Source: Mycolicibacterium xanthum (GTDB taxonomy: Bacteria > Actinomycetota > Actinomycetes > Mycobacteriales > Mycobacteriaceae). From it: DNA of 64,000 bases. The stretch's first letter is position 1; each line of letters starts with the position of its first letter. The stretch covers positions 124,001 to 188,000 of the forward strand of contig NZ_JAIFZS010000011.1 of the NCBI RefSeq assembly GCF_019710635.1. The letters run 5' to 3'. The notes beneath the pieces are model-generated. The model was given only the letters and a program-made list of their open reading frames with translations. It ran no database searches and was not told where the DNA came from. The position numbers and the translations under genes were made by a program. This document shows, in pieces, positions 15,998 through 24,678 of this stretch.

Positions 15998-17444
15998 AGC
16001 TGGCCTCGGTCACCTCGGTACCGACCTCCCCGTCGAGCGCCAGCAGCGTCGGCCCGTCGACGGACCGGAACGAGAACTCCGGTACCCGCAGCTCGTGGTA
16101 GAGCGGGCTGCGTTCCAGCCGGCCGATAGCCAGAGCGGTCAGGATCCGCAGCCGGCTCAGGCGGCGGCCGGTCTCGAGGATCCGCACGTCGATCAACCCG
16201 TCGTCCATCCTGGTCCGGCGCGACGGCGCGAAACCCGTCGGCAGGTATGTGGAGTTGCCGAGGAAGAACAGCGACGTCTGCAGGATCTTGTTGTCGTAGC
16301 AGATGCGCACCGACTTCTCGCGCCGCAGCGTGTGGAACATGGCGTAGATCCCGGCCAGTGGCTTGCCGACCCGGTGTTCGAGCTTCTCCCGGGTCTGCAC
16401 GAACTTGGGGTATGCGCCGATGCTGGCGGTGTTGATCACCATGTGGTGTTCGTTGAGGCAGACCAGGTCGACCATGGCCACGCTGCCGTCCTGGATCGCG
16501 GCGAGCGTCTTGGCGGTGGTGTCGCATCCGACGTCCTTGGCGAAATGGTTGAACGTGCCGGCAGGGAAGACCGCCAGCGGAACGCCCGCTTCGACCGCGG
16601 CGGCAGCGGCCGCCGCAACGGTGCCGTCACCGCCGCCCACGGCCAGCACCTCCGCGCTCCGCGCCGCCGAGCGCAGGGTCTCGACGACGTCGTCGTCTCC
16701 GGACAGCTCGACGATCTCGGCGCGGGGCAGCGATTCGCGAACCTCGTCGATTACCCGTGCGCCGGTCCCGCCGCCCGAGGCCGGGTTGACGACCAGGGCC
16801 ACCCCCGCGCCGTCCGGGCGGGTCGGGGTGTCCACCCGCAGCGGATCGGCGGCGGGCGCCTGCGCCTCGACGATCGGCGGCACCACCCGCGCGCCCAGCA
16901 CCGCGACACCCGCCCCGATACCGAAGCCGGCCAGCACGTCGCCCGGATAGTGCGCTCCGACCGCGATGCGGGACATCCCGACCAGCCCGGCCAGCAGCGC
17001 CAGGCCAAGGCCGACCGGCGGGTTCTCCAGCCCGACGCCGACCGCGAAGGCGGCACCACTGGCGGAGTGGCCGGAGGGTAGCGAGTTCGACGTCGGGAAC
17101 CGGCGGGTCTGCCTCGACAGCGGCACGATCCCGCGGTTGGGCCGCTCGCGCCGCCAGATCCGCTTGGCCACCTGATTGGTCAGCAGACTGGTCACCGCAA
17201 GCGTGGCCACACCCCGGGTGGCGCCCCGCTTGACCGACGGGCTGCCGAACGCCATCAGTCCCGCGGCGATCGCGAACCACAGCTTGGAATGGTCGGCCGC
17301 CCTGGTCAGCCGGGGCATCACCGCGTCGATCAGCGGGCTGGGCGCCTCGGCGACCGCCTCGAACACCTCGCGGTCCAGTGTGCCGAGTCCCTCGCCGATC
17401 TGGCGGATTCCGCGGCCCCGACGTCGTAGCGAAAGAACCTCCAT
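15951..17444 (-). CDS. bifunctional PAP2 phosphatase / diacylglycerol-kinase-like protein
   Basis: A 497-aa fusion. Residues 1-200 form a PAP2 phosphatase: KRIWRRERP (K94 to P102), PSGH (123-126), SRIAVGAHYPGD (158-169). Residues about 215-497 form a lipid-kinase (DAGK catalytic) domain, with VALVVNPASGGG, the nucleotide loop AVGGGDGTVAAA, and FPAGTFNHFAKDVG. It may remove a lipid phosphate and also phosphorylate a lipid, such as diacylglycerol. The ATG at 17444 lies 7 nt after a TAGGTT -10 box; the longer open frame upstream is antisense to the L,D-transpeptidase. The 3' end overlaps the neighbouring PAP2 gene. Confidence 0.88.
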   Translation of the reverse strand: MEVLSLRRRGRGIRQIGEGLGTLDREVFEAVAEAPSPLIDAVMPRLTRAADHSKLWFAIAAGLMAFGSPSVKRGATRGVATLAVTSLLTNQVAKRIWRRERPNRGIVPLSRQTRRFPTSNSLPSGHSASGAAFAVGVGLENPPVGLGLALLAGLVGMSRIAVGAHYPGDVLAGFGIGAGVAVLGARVVPPIVEAQAPAADPLRVDTPTRPDGAGVALVVNPASGGGTGARVIDEVRESLPRAEIVELSGDDDVVETLRSAARSAEVLAVGGGDGTVAAAAAAAVEAGVPLAVFPAGTFNHFAKDVGCDTTAKTLAAIQDGSVAMVDLVCLNEHHMVINTASIGAYPKFVQTREKLEHRVGKPLAGIYAMFHTLRREKSVRICYDNKILQTSLFFLGNSTYLPTGFAPSRRTRMDDGLIDVRILETGRRLSRLRILTALAIGRLERSPLYHELRVPEFSFRSVDGPTLLALDGEVGTEVTEASFSARYRLLPVFRPIA

Positions 17445-17451
17445 GCCATCC

Positions 17452-17457
17452 AACCTA
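17452..17457 (-). promoter_or_regulatory. -10 box of the PAP2/DAGK gene (leaderless)
   Basis: TAGGTT on the minus strand, 7 nt before the ATG at 17444. Confidence 0.4.
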
Positions 17458-17540
17458 TCCGGCGGCCGGTCGCCCGCATCGGGACCGGATCGTGTCCGAA
17501 CGGTGACGTCGCAAGGATCTCGGGCCACCACGATGAACGG

Positions 17541-18209
17541 ATGCGACCCCTGATCGTGGCGTGCGCGTCGGTGCTGTGTGCCCTGATCGCCGTCGTCGCA
17601 GCACCGCCCGCACTGGGCCGGTACTCGCCGTGGTTCGCGCCGTCGGTCGGCGGCGCGACCCAGGTGCTGGCGGTGACCGGTGTCGGCGGTTCGGACGCCA
17701 AGATGGATGTCTGGCAGCGGAGCGCCGCGGGCTGGCAACCGGTCGACGGAGGCATCGGCATTCCGGCCAAGATCGGCGCAAAAGGTATGTCGCCCAACCA
17801 TTTCGACGGTTCGATGATGACGCCCGAAGGGGTTTACACACTCGATTTCGCGTTCGGGACCGAGCCCGACCCGGGCGGCGGTCTGCGATACGTACAGGTG
17901 GGACCGGACCACTGGTGGGACGGCGACATGAAGAGTCCGACGTACAACACCATGCAGGTGTGCAAGAAGGCCCAGTGCCCGTTTGACACCGCCCCGAGCT
18001 CCGGTACCGAGAACCTCGACATCCCGCAGTACGCGCACGCCGTGGTGATGGGCGTGAACAAGGCCCGCATTCCGGGCAAGGGCGGTGCGTTCTTCGTGCA
18101 CAGCACCGACGGCGGGCCCACCGCGGGCTGCGTGGCCATCGACGATGCCACCCTGGTCAAGGTCATGCGCTGGCTGCGACCGGGAGCGGTGATCGCGGTC
18201 ACCGAATAG
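17541..18209 (+). CDS. secreted L,D-transpeptidase-family (YkuD) protein
   Basis: A 222-aa protein with an N-terminal signal peptide (LIVACASVLCALIAVVAAPPALG). The C-terminal half ends with the YkuD catalytic signature FFVHSTDGGPTAGCVAI, His187 and Cys197 in the HXnGC arrangement. It also has an upstream family-like PEGVYTLDFAFGTEPDP. Members form 3-3 peptidoglycan cross-links or attach proteins to peptidoglycan, outside the membrane. Unlike the main mycobacterial Ldt enzymes it has no Ig-like domains and no lipobox, so it belongs to the short L,D-peptidoglycan-related branch. It is divergent from the PAP2/DAGK gene and convergent with the NTF2-like gene (2-bp gap). Confidence 0.85.
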   Translation: MRPLIVACASVLCALIAVVAAPPALGRYSPWFAPSVGGATQVLAVTGVGGSDAKMDVWQRSAAGWQPVDGGIGIPAKIGAKGMSPNHFDGSMMTPEGVYTLDFAFGTEPDPGGGLRYVQVGPDHWWDGDMKSPTYNTMQVCKKAQCPFDTAPSSGTENLDIPQYAHAVVMGVNKARIPGKGGAFFVHSTDGGPTAGCVAIDDATLVKVMRWLRPGAVIAVTE

Positions 18210-18211
18210 CG

Positions 18212-18670
18212 TCAGATGTTCAGCGCGCGCCCCGGTTTGACCTTGAAGTTCAACGCCTCCAGCGACATCGACGCGTCGTAGGTGCGGTCATAGCCGGTCT
18301 CGCAGATCTTCCAGCCGTCGGCGGTCCGCCGGTACCGGTCGTGGTAGAACCCCGCACCGATCAGCATGAAGTTGAAATCGGGCGCGATCACCCGGTCCTG
18401 CAGATACCAGGTGCCGCTGGCCGTGTCGCCGTCGACGGTGATCTCGGGGTGGTTCACCCGGTGCTCGGTGATGATCTCGGGTCCCAGCGAATTGCGCATG
18501 AACGCAACCAACTCGTCGCGGCTGGTGAAATGGTGTTCCTCGCCGATGGACTCGCCGTAGCGGCCGACGACGTCCTCGGTGAGGGTGTCGGCGAAGTCGT
18601 CCCAGTGCTTGGTGTCCAGCGCGCGCAGATAGCGGTACTTGACCTGCTTGATGTCGTCGATGTCAGCCAT
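18212..18670 (-). CDS. SnoaL/NTF2-like protein
   Basis: A 152-aa protein starting MADIDDIKQVKYRYLRALD (a start three codons earlier is possible). It has the SnoaL-like alpha+beta cone layout: helix with YRYLRALDTKHWDDFADTL, strand pairs around HHFTSRDELVAFMRNSLG, TEHRVNHPEITVDGDTASGTW and a closing DGWKICETGYDRTYD. Such proteins act as small isomerases, hydratases or ring-hydroxylating accessory proteins in lipid or polyketide breakdown. The active-site pocket cannot be assigned, so the reaction is unknown. Confidence 0.82.
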   Translation of the reverse strand: MADIDDIKQVKYRYLRALDTKHWDDFADTLTEDVVGRYGESIGEEHHFTSRDELVAFMRNSLGPEIITEHRVNHPEITVDGDTASGTWYLQDRVIAPDFNFMLIGAGFYHDRYRRTADGWKICETGYDRTYDASMSLEALNFKVKPGRALNI

Positions 18671-18791
18671 GGCCGCCATTGCAGCACACCGGGCGTGGCA
18701 TGCGGGATCGTTGCCGGAATCTGTTGACCGATCCGTCGGCTGGTGTCGGTCCAAAACCGCGACGGCGCAACAGGCTATCGTGACCGGGGTC

Positions 18792-20528
18792 ATGAGCGAT
18801 CCCCTGGGGCTGTCCGTCGGGACCACCAACATCGTCGCCGCGGGTGTCGGGCAACAGCCGGTCATCCGCCGTGCCGTGCTGACCGTGTCCGGGGTGCAGC
18901 TGACCGGATTCGTCGAACGGGTAGGCGATCCGGTGCCACTGGTGGCCGCCGACGGTGTCAGCTATCCCGCCGAACGGCTGGTCGTCGAGGCGCTGGAGTC
19001 GATCGCCGGCGTGGCGCTGACCGCGCCGCCCGCCGACGTGGCGATCGCCGTGCCCTCGTACTGGGCCCCGGCGGCATTGTCTGCCCTCGACGGCGCGTTG
19101 CGCGCCAGCCCGACCCTGGCGCCCGGCGGGTTGGCGCCGCGCCTGATCCCCGACGCGGTGGCCGCGCTGACCGCGCTGAACACCAACCCCGGCTTCGACC
19201 GGTCCGGTCCACTGGCCGTCCTCGACTTCGGCGGCAGCGGCACCAGCATCACCCTGGTGGACGGGGCATCGGCGTTCACCCGGATCGGGGAGACCGAACG
19301 GTTCGCCGAGTTCGCCGGTGATCAGGTGGACCAGGCGCTGATGGGCTACGTGCTCGACAATGTGGGCGGGCAGGATCGGGAACCCGCGCACACCGCCGCG
19401 GTCGGCTCGCTGGCCCTGTTGCGCGAGGAGTGCCGGGCCGCCAAGGAGCGGCTCTCGGCCGATACCGCCACCACGCTGCCCGTCCAACTGCCCGATCAAC
19501 GCACCCAGTTGCGGGTGACTCGGCCCGAGCTGGAGGAGCTGATCGCGCGGCCGCTCGACGGTGTGCTCGAGGCGCTGGAGAACACGTTGCTGCGCAACGA
19601 AATCAGTTGGAGCGCCCTGTCGGCGGTGGTGCTGGTCGGCGGCGGCGCCAGTATCCCGCTGATCGCCCAGCAGCTCTCGGCACGCTCGCGTGCCCCGGTG
19701 GTCAAGACGCCCCAACCCGCTCTCGATGCCGCCGTCGGTGCCGCGATGATCTCCGCGTACGGCCGCTCCGCCGACACCGCCACCTGGGTCGCCCCTCCGG
19801 GCGTCGTGCCGCCCCCGGGCGCCGGCGACCAGACGTCGTCCACGCTGCGCGCGCTGGCCTGGTCGCAGGACGACGACGCAGTCGATGACGTCGTCCCCTA
19901 CGTGGGCGCCGACACGTACCCGCCGCCCGACCTGGAGTTCGACGAACCGGTGGCGCCGCAGGAGGAGGTCAAACCCTGGCAACGCCTGCCGGTGCCGTTG
20001 GCCGGGCTGCTGGCGGTGGTGGCACTTGTCGTGGTGGGTGGCGTCGCGATCGCGTTGACCAGTGTCGGCTTCAGCGACGAGCCCGCGCCGGGCATCCGAA
20101 CGTCGGCGGTCATGAGCAGCGCGGCCACCCCATCGGCGGACGCCCAGGAGACGGTCACGGTGACCAACGCGCCGCCGCCGGCGGCGACCACGCCCGCACC
20201 CGCGGCACCCGTTCCGACGACCGCCGCCGTCACGACCACGCATTCGACCACGACCACCACCACGAGCCGGACCACCACGACGACGACCACCACGACGACC
20301 ACCACGACGACCACGACGACCACGACCACGACGACGACCCCGACGACCACCACTACACCGCCGCCGACCACCACGACACCGCCGCCGACCACCACCACCG
20401 CGCCGGCGCCGCCGACCACCACCGAGGCCAAGTCGAATCCCGCGCCGACGCCGCCGATCACGACGACATTGCTGACGGTCCCATTCGTCCCGGTGCCGAT
20501 CCCGATCCCGGTTCCGGACGGTCCGTAG
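18792..20528 (+). CDS. Hsp70-like ATPase-domain membrane protein with Thr-rich tail
   Basis: A 578-aa protein starting MSDPLGLSVGTTNIVAAGVG, where DPLGLSVGTTN resembles the phosphate-1 loop of Hsp70/actin ATPases. LAVLDFGGSGTSITLVDG is the phosphate-2 loop and VVLVGGGASIPLI the adenosine loop (about residues 134-300). The substrate-binding half of DnaK is absent. Near residues 405-425 there is one membrane helix (LAGLLAVVALVVVGGVAIAL), then a Thr/Pro-rich tail with a near-uninterrupted Thr run (about residues 480-550). The layout suggests an inside ATPase domain tied to a disordered outside stalk. Function unknown; mycobacteria have several such Hsp70-like membrane proteins. Confidence 0.8.
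   Translation: MSDPLGLSVGTTNIVAAGVGQQPVIRRAVLTVSGVQLTGFVERVGDPVPLVAADGVSYPAERLVVEALESIAGVALTAPPADVAIAVPSYWAPAALSALDGALRASPTLAPGGLAPRLIPDAVAALTALNTNPGFDRSGPLAVLDFGGSGTSITLVDGASAFTRIGETERFAEFAGDQVDQALMGYVLDNVGGQDREPAHTAAVGSLALLREECRAAKERLSADTATTLPVQLPDQRTQLRVTRPELEELIARPLDGVLEALENTLLRNEISWSALSAVVLVGGGASIPLIAQQLSARSRAPVVKTPQPALDAAVGAAMISAYGRSADTATWVAPPGVVPPPGAGDQTSSTLRALAWSQDDDAVDDVVPYVGADTYPPPDLEFDEPVAPQEEVKPWQRLPVPLAGLLAVVALVVVGGVAIALTSVGFSDEPAPGIRTSAVMSSAATPSADAQETVTVTNAPPPAATTPAPAAPVPTTAAVTTTHSTTTTTTSRTTTTTTTTTTTTTTTTTTTTTTTPTTTTTPPPTTTTPPPTTTTAPAPPTTTEAKSNPAPTPPITTTLLTVPFVPVPIPIPVPDGP
20240..20440 (+). repeat. ACC/ACG codon repeat encoding poly-Thr
   Basis: About 200 bp of imperfect ACG/ACC trinucleotides inside the Hsp70-like gene, broken by CCG Pro codons. 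All visible length changes would be codon multiples, so the tract can vary without breaking the frame. Confidence 0.85.
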
Positions 20529-20548
20529 CACCGGGGAGACGCCGGTGC
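20528..20548. terminator. hairpin between convergent genes
   Basis: GCACCGG (20528-20534) and CCGGTGC (20542-20548) form a perfect 7-bp stem with a 7-nt loop directly at the stop codon of the Hsp70-like gene. There is no T run, as is common for mycobacterial terminators. Confidence 0.4.
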
Positions 20549-20656
20549 GGTCGCGAATTCGGGAATTCCGCAAACCCCCGGCGGTATCAGCGGCCTAATG
20601 TTTGCAGCGTCGGGCCGATCGACTGGGGAGGGGACAGCCGATCGGGCCGATTCTCG

Positions 20657-21664
20657 TCATGCCGGACTGTCGGCGCCGATGTTGCGCGGATGGTGGCACG
20701 CAGCGGCGTGCCCGGTGCCGTAGGGGAGCAGGTCGGGCTCGTCGGTCGCGCAGATCCCGGTGCTCCACGGGCACCGGGTGTGAAACCTGCACCCCGGCGG
20801 CGGGTCGGACGGGCTGGGCACGTCACCCTCCAGGACCAGCCGTTCGCGCTCGGCGTTGAGTCGGGGATCGGGGATCGGCACCGCCGACAGCAGCGCGTTG
20901 GAATAGGGATGGATCGGTCGGTTGTAGAGCCCGTCGGTCCCGGAGCTTTCGACCACCTTGCCCAGGTACATCACCGCCACCCGGTCCGACACGTGGCGCA
21001 CCACCCCGAGATCGTGCGCCACGAACAGGTACGACAATCCGAGCTCGTCCTGCAGGTCCTCCAGCAGGTTCACGATCTGTGCCTGCACCGACACGTCCAG
21101 CGCCGACACCGGTTCGTCGGCCACGATCAGCTTGGGCTGCAGCGCCAGCGCGCGGGCGATACCGATCCGCTGGCGCTGCCCCCCGGAGAACTCGTGGGGG
21201 AATCGGTTGATGTGCTCGGGCCGCAGGCCCACCCGGTCCAGCAGCTGCTGTACCCGGTGCCGCACGTCGGCGCCGCCGGCCAGCCCGTGCAGCTCGAGCG
21301 GGTCACCGATGATCTGGCCGACCCGCTTGCGCGGGTTCAGCGACGCGAACGGGTCCTGGAAGATCATCTGCATCTCGCGTCGCAGTGGCCGCAACTCGCG
21401 CCGTGACCGGCCGACGAGTTCCTGTCCGCGGAACCTGACGGATCCGGAGGACGGCGGGATCAGCTGCAGGATCGCCCGGCACAGCGTGGACTTGCCGCAG
21501 CCGGATTCCCCGACCAGTCCCAGGGTCTCACCCTCGTGCAGGGTCAGGCTGACCCCATCGACCGCCCGGACCCGGCCGACCTCGCGCTCGACCAGCACGC
21601 CCGACTTGATCGGGAAGTGTTTGACCAGGTCGGTGACCTCGAGCAGCGGTTCCGTCGACGTCAT
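20657..21664 (-). CDS. peptide ABC importer ATPase (DppF/OppF type)
   Basis: A 335-aa ATPase starting [18 protein letters not shown]. It has Walker [14 protein letters not shown]-loop [16 protein letters not shown] signature [15 protein letters not shown], Walker [13 protein letters not shown] and the switch His in FVAHDLGVV. The C-terminal oligopeptide-transporter extension is present, with [14 protein letters not shown], whose Cys residues often hold an iron-sulfur cluster. It is the last gene of the operon and overlaps the previous one as ATGA. It should power peptide or nickel/dipeptide-type import with the partner ATPase. Confidence 0.92.
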   Translation of the reverse strand: MTSTEPLLEVTDLVKHFPIKSGVLVEREVGRVRAVDGVSLTLHEGETLGLVGESGCGKSTLCRAILQLIPPSSGSVRFRGQELVGRSRRELRPLRREMQMIFQDPFASLNPRKRVGQIIGDPLELHGLAGGADVRHRVQQLLDRVGLRPEHINRFPHEFSGGQRQRIGIARALALQPKLIVADEPVSALDVSVQAQIVNLLEDLQDELGLSYLFVAHDLGVVRHVSDRVAVMYLGKVVESSGTDGLYNRPIHPYSNALLSAVPIPDPRLNAERERLVLEGDVPSPSDPPPGCRFHTRCPWSTGICATDEPDLLPYGTGHAAACHHPRNIGADSPA

Positions 21665-22644
21665 GTCCGTACCCGTGCCTTCTGGTCGTCGTCCAGCCAG
21701 CACCGGTCGCGGTGCGCGCCGGGCCCGGTCAGCACGGGCGGTTCGGCGCACCGGTCGAACCGGAAATCGCACCGAGCGGCGAACCGGCATCCCGACGGGG
21801 GGTGCAGCAACGACGGGGGCTGCCCCGCGATCTGTACCAGTCGATCGGCGCGCGGCAGGTCCAGTCGGGCCAGCGAACCGAGCAGGCCCCAGGTGTAGGG
21901 ATGGTGGGATGCGTAGAAGATGTCGTCGAGCGTGCCGTCCTCGACGATCTGGCCGGCGTACATCACCAGCACCCGGTCGGCGATCTCGGCGACGACACCC
22001 AGATCGTGGGTGATCAGCACCACCGCGAGGTCGCGTTCGCGGTTGAGGTCGGCCATCAGTTGCAGGATCTGCGCCTGCACCGTGACGTCCAGCGCAGTCG
22101 TCGGTTCGTCGGCGATCAGCACCGACGGCTCCAGCGCCAGCGCCATCGCGATCATCACCCGCTGGCGCATGCCCCCGGAGAACTCGTGCGGGTAGCTGCG
22201 CACCCGCGCCTCCGGGTGGGGGATGCCTACCGACTCCAGCAGCTCGACCGCGCGGGCCCGGGCCTGCTTCGCCGACACGTCCCGATGCGCCCGGATCATC
22301 TCGGCGATCTGGTCGCCGACCCGGTACACCGGGTTCAGCGAGGACATCGGGTCCTGGAAGACCATGGCGATCTCGGCGCCCCGGACGTGCCGCAGCTCGT
22401 CCTCGGGCAGCGTCGTCAGCTCACGGCCGCGGTAGCGGACCGATCCCGCGACCGTGGTGTTCGGCGCGCGCGTCAGGCCGGTGAGGGTCTGCGCGGTGAC
22501 GCTCTTTCCGCAGCCCGATTCGCCGACGATGGCGAGCACCTCGCCGGGGGACAGCGAGAACGAGACACCGTCGACCGCATGCACCACGCCGTCATCGGTG
22601 GCGAAGTCGACGTGCAGATCCTCGACGTCGAGCAGCTGGCTCAT
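21661..22644 (-). CDS. peptide ABC importer ATPase (DppD/OppD type)
   Basis: A 327-aa ATPase with Walker [17 protein letters not shown]-loop [13 protein letters not shown], signature [15 protein letters not shown], Walker [12 protein letters not shown] and switch ITHDLGVV. The C-terminal extension has [16 protein letters not shown] with the family Cys residues. It pairs with the DppF-type ATPase; the two are separate genes here, whereas I recall a fused DppD in M. tuberculosis. It overlaps both neighbours as ATGA, indicating tight translational coupling. Confidence 0.92.
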   Translation of the reverse strand: MSQLLDVEDLHVDFATDDGVVHAVDGVSFSLSPGEVLAIVGESGCGKSVTAQTLTGLTRAPNTTVAGSVRYRGRELTTLPEDELRHVRGAEIAMVFQDPMSSLNPVYRVGDQIAEMIRAHRDVSAKQARARAVELLESVGIPHPEARVRSYPHEFSGGMRQRVMIAMALALEPSVLIADEPTTALDVTVQAQILQLMADLNRERDLAVVLITHDLGVVAEIADRVLVMYAGQIVEDGTLDDIFYASHHPYTWGLLGSLARLDLPRADRLVQIAGQPPSLLHPPSGCRFAARCDFRFDRCAEPPVLTGPGAHRDRCWLDDDQKARVRT

Positions 22645-23603
22645 ACCGGCGCGGCCTCTCCGAGGCGGATGCGTGGATCCAGTGCGGCATACGCCAGATC
22701 GACCAGCGTGTTGAACAGCACGATGAAGAACGCGCCGAACATCGTCACCGCCATCAACGGCGGAAGGTCCAGGCTGCGGATCGCCTCACCGGCATAGAGG
22801 CCGACGCCGTCGAGGTTGTACACCGTCTCGGTGAGAATGGCGCCGCCGCCGACCACCATCCCGAAGTCCAGGCCGAACAGCGTGACGATCGGAATCATCG
22901 AGTTGCGCAGCACATGCCGGATGCGTACCTGGCGTTCGCTGAGCCCCTTGGCCTTGGCGGTACGGACATAGTCCTCGTTCATCGCGTCGAGCATGTTCGA
23001 GCGCAGCACCCGGCTGTAGAACCCGACGAACAGCACCGCCAGCGTGAACCAGGGCAGCACAAGGTGATACGCCCACTCGATGGGATCCTCGGTGAGCGGG
23101 ACATAGCCACCGGTGGGAAACAGTTGCACCTTGAACGTGAGGAAGTAGAGCAGCGTGGCGGCCAGCCAGAACACCGGCATCGAGATGCCGACCAGCGCGA
23201 GTACGGTCAGGGCCCGGTCGGCGAAGCGGCCCGCGTGCACGGCCGACAGATAGCCGAACAGCACCGCCAGCGACATCCAGATCACCGCGGCCCCGACGCA
23301 CAGCGAGAACGTCGCCGGCAGGCCTTCCCAGATCTGTTCGACCACATTTCGATTGCTGGCGTACGAGGTCAGTTGCCCGGTGAAGATCTCCTTCATCATG
23401 GTGAGGTACTGGACCGGCAGCGGCTGGTCCAGGCCGAGGTCGGCGTTGACCCGCGCGATCAATTCCGGGTTGGCGTTCTTGCCGGCGATCCGCGCCGCGG
23501 GATCGGAGTTGGGAATGACGTTGAAGATCAGGAACACGATGACCGAGATCGCGAACAGCACCGCGACCATGCCGACCAGTCGCCGGACGATGAACCGCGC
23601 CAT
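22641..23603 (-). CDS. peptide ABC importer permease (DppB/OppB type)
   Basis: A 320-aa permease starting MARFIVRRLVGMVAVLFAIS. The first membrane helix is followed by the long periplasmic-side loop typical of DppB (PDSDP-like IPNSDPAARIAG... DLGLDQPLPVQY), then a five-helix core. The EAA-like coupling loop is DYVRTAKAKGLSERQVRIRH. It ends with the DPRIRL tail common in this family. It forms the channel with the DppC-type permease. The stop codon overlaps the next start as ATGA; its own ATG overlaps the previous stop as TGATG. Confidence 0.92.
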   Translation of the reverse strand: MARFIVRRLVGMVAVLFAISVIVFLIFNVIPNSDPAARIAGKNANPELIARVNADLGLDQPLPVQYLTMMKEIFTGQLTSYASNRNVVEQIWEGLPATFSLCVGAAVIWMSLAVLFGYLSAVHAGRFADRALTVLALVGISMPVFWLAATLLYFLTFKVQLFPTGGYVPLTEDPIEWAYHLVLPWFTLAVLFVGFYSRVLRSNMLDAMNEDYVRTAKAKGLSERQVRIRHVLRNSMIPIVTLFGLDFGMVVGGGAILTETVYNLDGVGLYAGEAIRSLDLPPLMAVTMFGAFFIVLFNTLVDLAYAALDPRIRLGEAAPV

Positions 23604-24652
23604 CAGTTCTGCACCACCGCAGCGGTGGTGGCACGCCTGCGGAGCAACCGGCGGCGTCCACCGGCGGTCCGGATCTTGGCCTTCGGATCCAGTGCGTCCC
23701 GCAGTCCGTCGCCGAAAACGTTGAGCGACAACACGGTCACGACGATCATCAGACCCGGGACGATGGTCAGGTGCGGCGCCGTGTAGATCATCTGGTAGCC
23801 GTCGGCGATCATGGTTCCCCACGACGCATTGGGCGGTCGCACGCCGGCGCCGAGGAAGGACAGCGCCGACTCGAGCAGCATGTTGTTGGCGATGTTCAGG
23901 GTGAAGAACACGATGACCGTGGACACCACGTTGGGCAGCAATTCGGCGAACATGATCCGGCCGGGTCCCATGCCCTGGGCCACCGCCGCCTCGACGAACT
24001 CCTTCTCCCGCAACGCCATGATCTCGCCGCGCAGCGGGCGGGCCATGTACGGAACGTAGACGACGCCGATGATCAGGATCGGAATCCAGATCGAATCACC
24101 GGCGATGACAAGGGGACCCAGCTTCAACCCGCCGATCGCCAGCGCGGTGCCCAGCGCGATACCCAGCAGCAGTACCGGGAACGCCCAGATGATGTCCAGA
24201 ATCCGGGACAGCACCGCGTCGACCCAGCCGCGGTAGTAGCCGGCCAGCAGCGCGATGATGACCGCGAGCACCGTGGTGACCACCGCGGCCGCCACGCCGA
24301 TGTAGATCGACGTCCGACCTCCGTACATCAACCGCAGCATCACGTCGCGGCCGTTCTGATCGGCCCCGAGGAGATACCGGCCGTGCAGACCGGGTCCCAG
24401 CGGCGTGCCGTCCGGTGATACGACGTCGGTCTCGACACCGTCGATCAGGATTGTGTCGGTGATGTGGTTGTCGTTCGGCCCGGTGTGCGCGACGTGCTCG
24501 GCCCACAGCGGAGCCGATAGGCAGAACAGCACGATCAGAACGAACAGGACGCCGAAACCGAAGGCGATCTTGTTGTGCCGCAGCCGAATCCAGGCGAGGT
24601 GCCAGGGGTTGCGGCCCTGGAAACGCGGTTCGGTCTCGAGGGGTGCGACCAT
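23603..24652 (-). CDS. peptide ABC importer permease (DppC/OppC type)
   Basis: A 349-aa permease. The N-terminal part has the OppC family look (WHLAWIRLRHNKIAFGFGVL, first helix) and a periplasmic loop ending LLGADQNGRDVMLRLMYGGR, a highly typical DppC motif (GTDxxGRDxxSR). The coupling loop is EFVEAAVAQGMGPGRIMFAE. The C-terminus has LNVFGDGLRDALDPK, also typical. It starts 26 nt after the substrate-binding protein gene and overlaps dppB by one base. Confidence 0.92.
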   Translation of the reverse strand: MVAPLETEPRFQGRNPWHLAWIRLRHNKIAFGFGVLFVLIVLFCLSAPLWAEHVAHTGPNDNHITDTILIDGVETDVVSPDGTPLGPGLHGRYLLGADQNGRDVMLRLMYGGRTSIYIGVAAAVVTTVLAVIIALLAGYYRGWVDAVLSRILDIIWAFPVLLLGIALGTALAIGGLKLGPLVIAGDSIWIPILIIGVVYVPYMARPLRGEIMALREKEFVEAAVAQGMGPGRIMFAELLPNVVSTVIVFFTLNIANNMLLESALSFLGAGVRPPNASWGTMIADGYQMIYTAPHLTIVPGLMIVVTVLSLNVFGDGLRDALDPKAKIRTAGGRRRLLRRRATTAAVVQN

Positions 24653-24678
24653 GTCCGGTTGATCCGCTGCCGTGTCGC

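Noticed and set aside
18663..20573. 636-codon open frame on the minus strand
   Set aside because: Antisense to the Hsp70-like gene; its long Gly/Arg/Val runs are the mirror of the Thr repeats.
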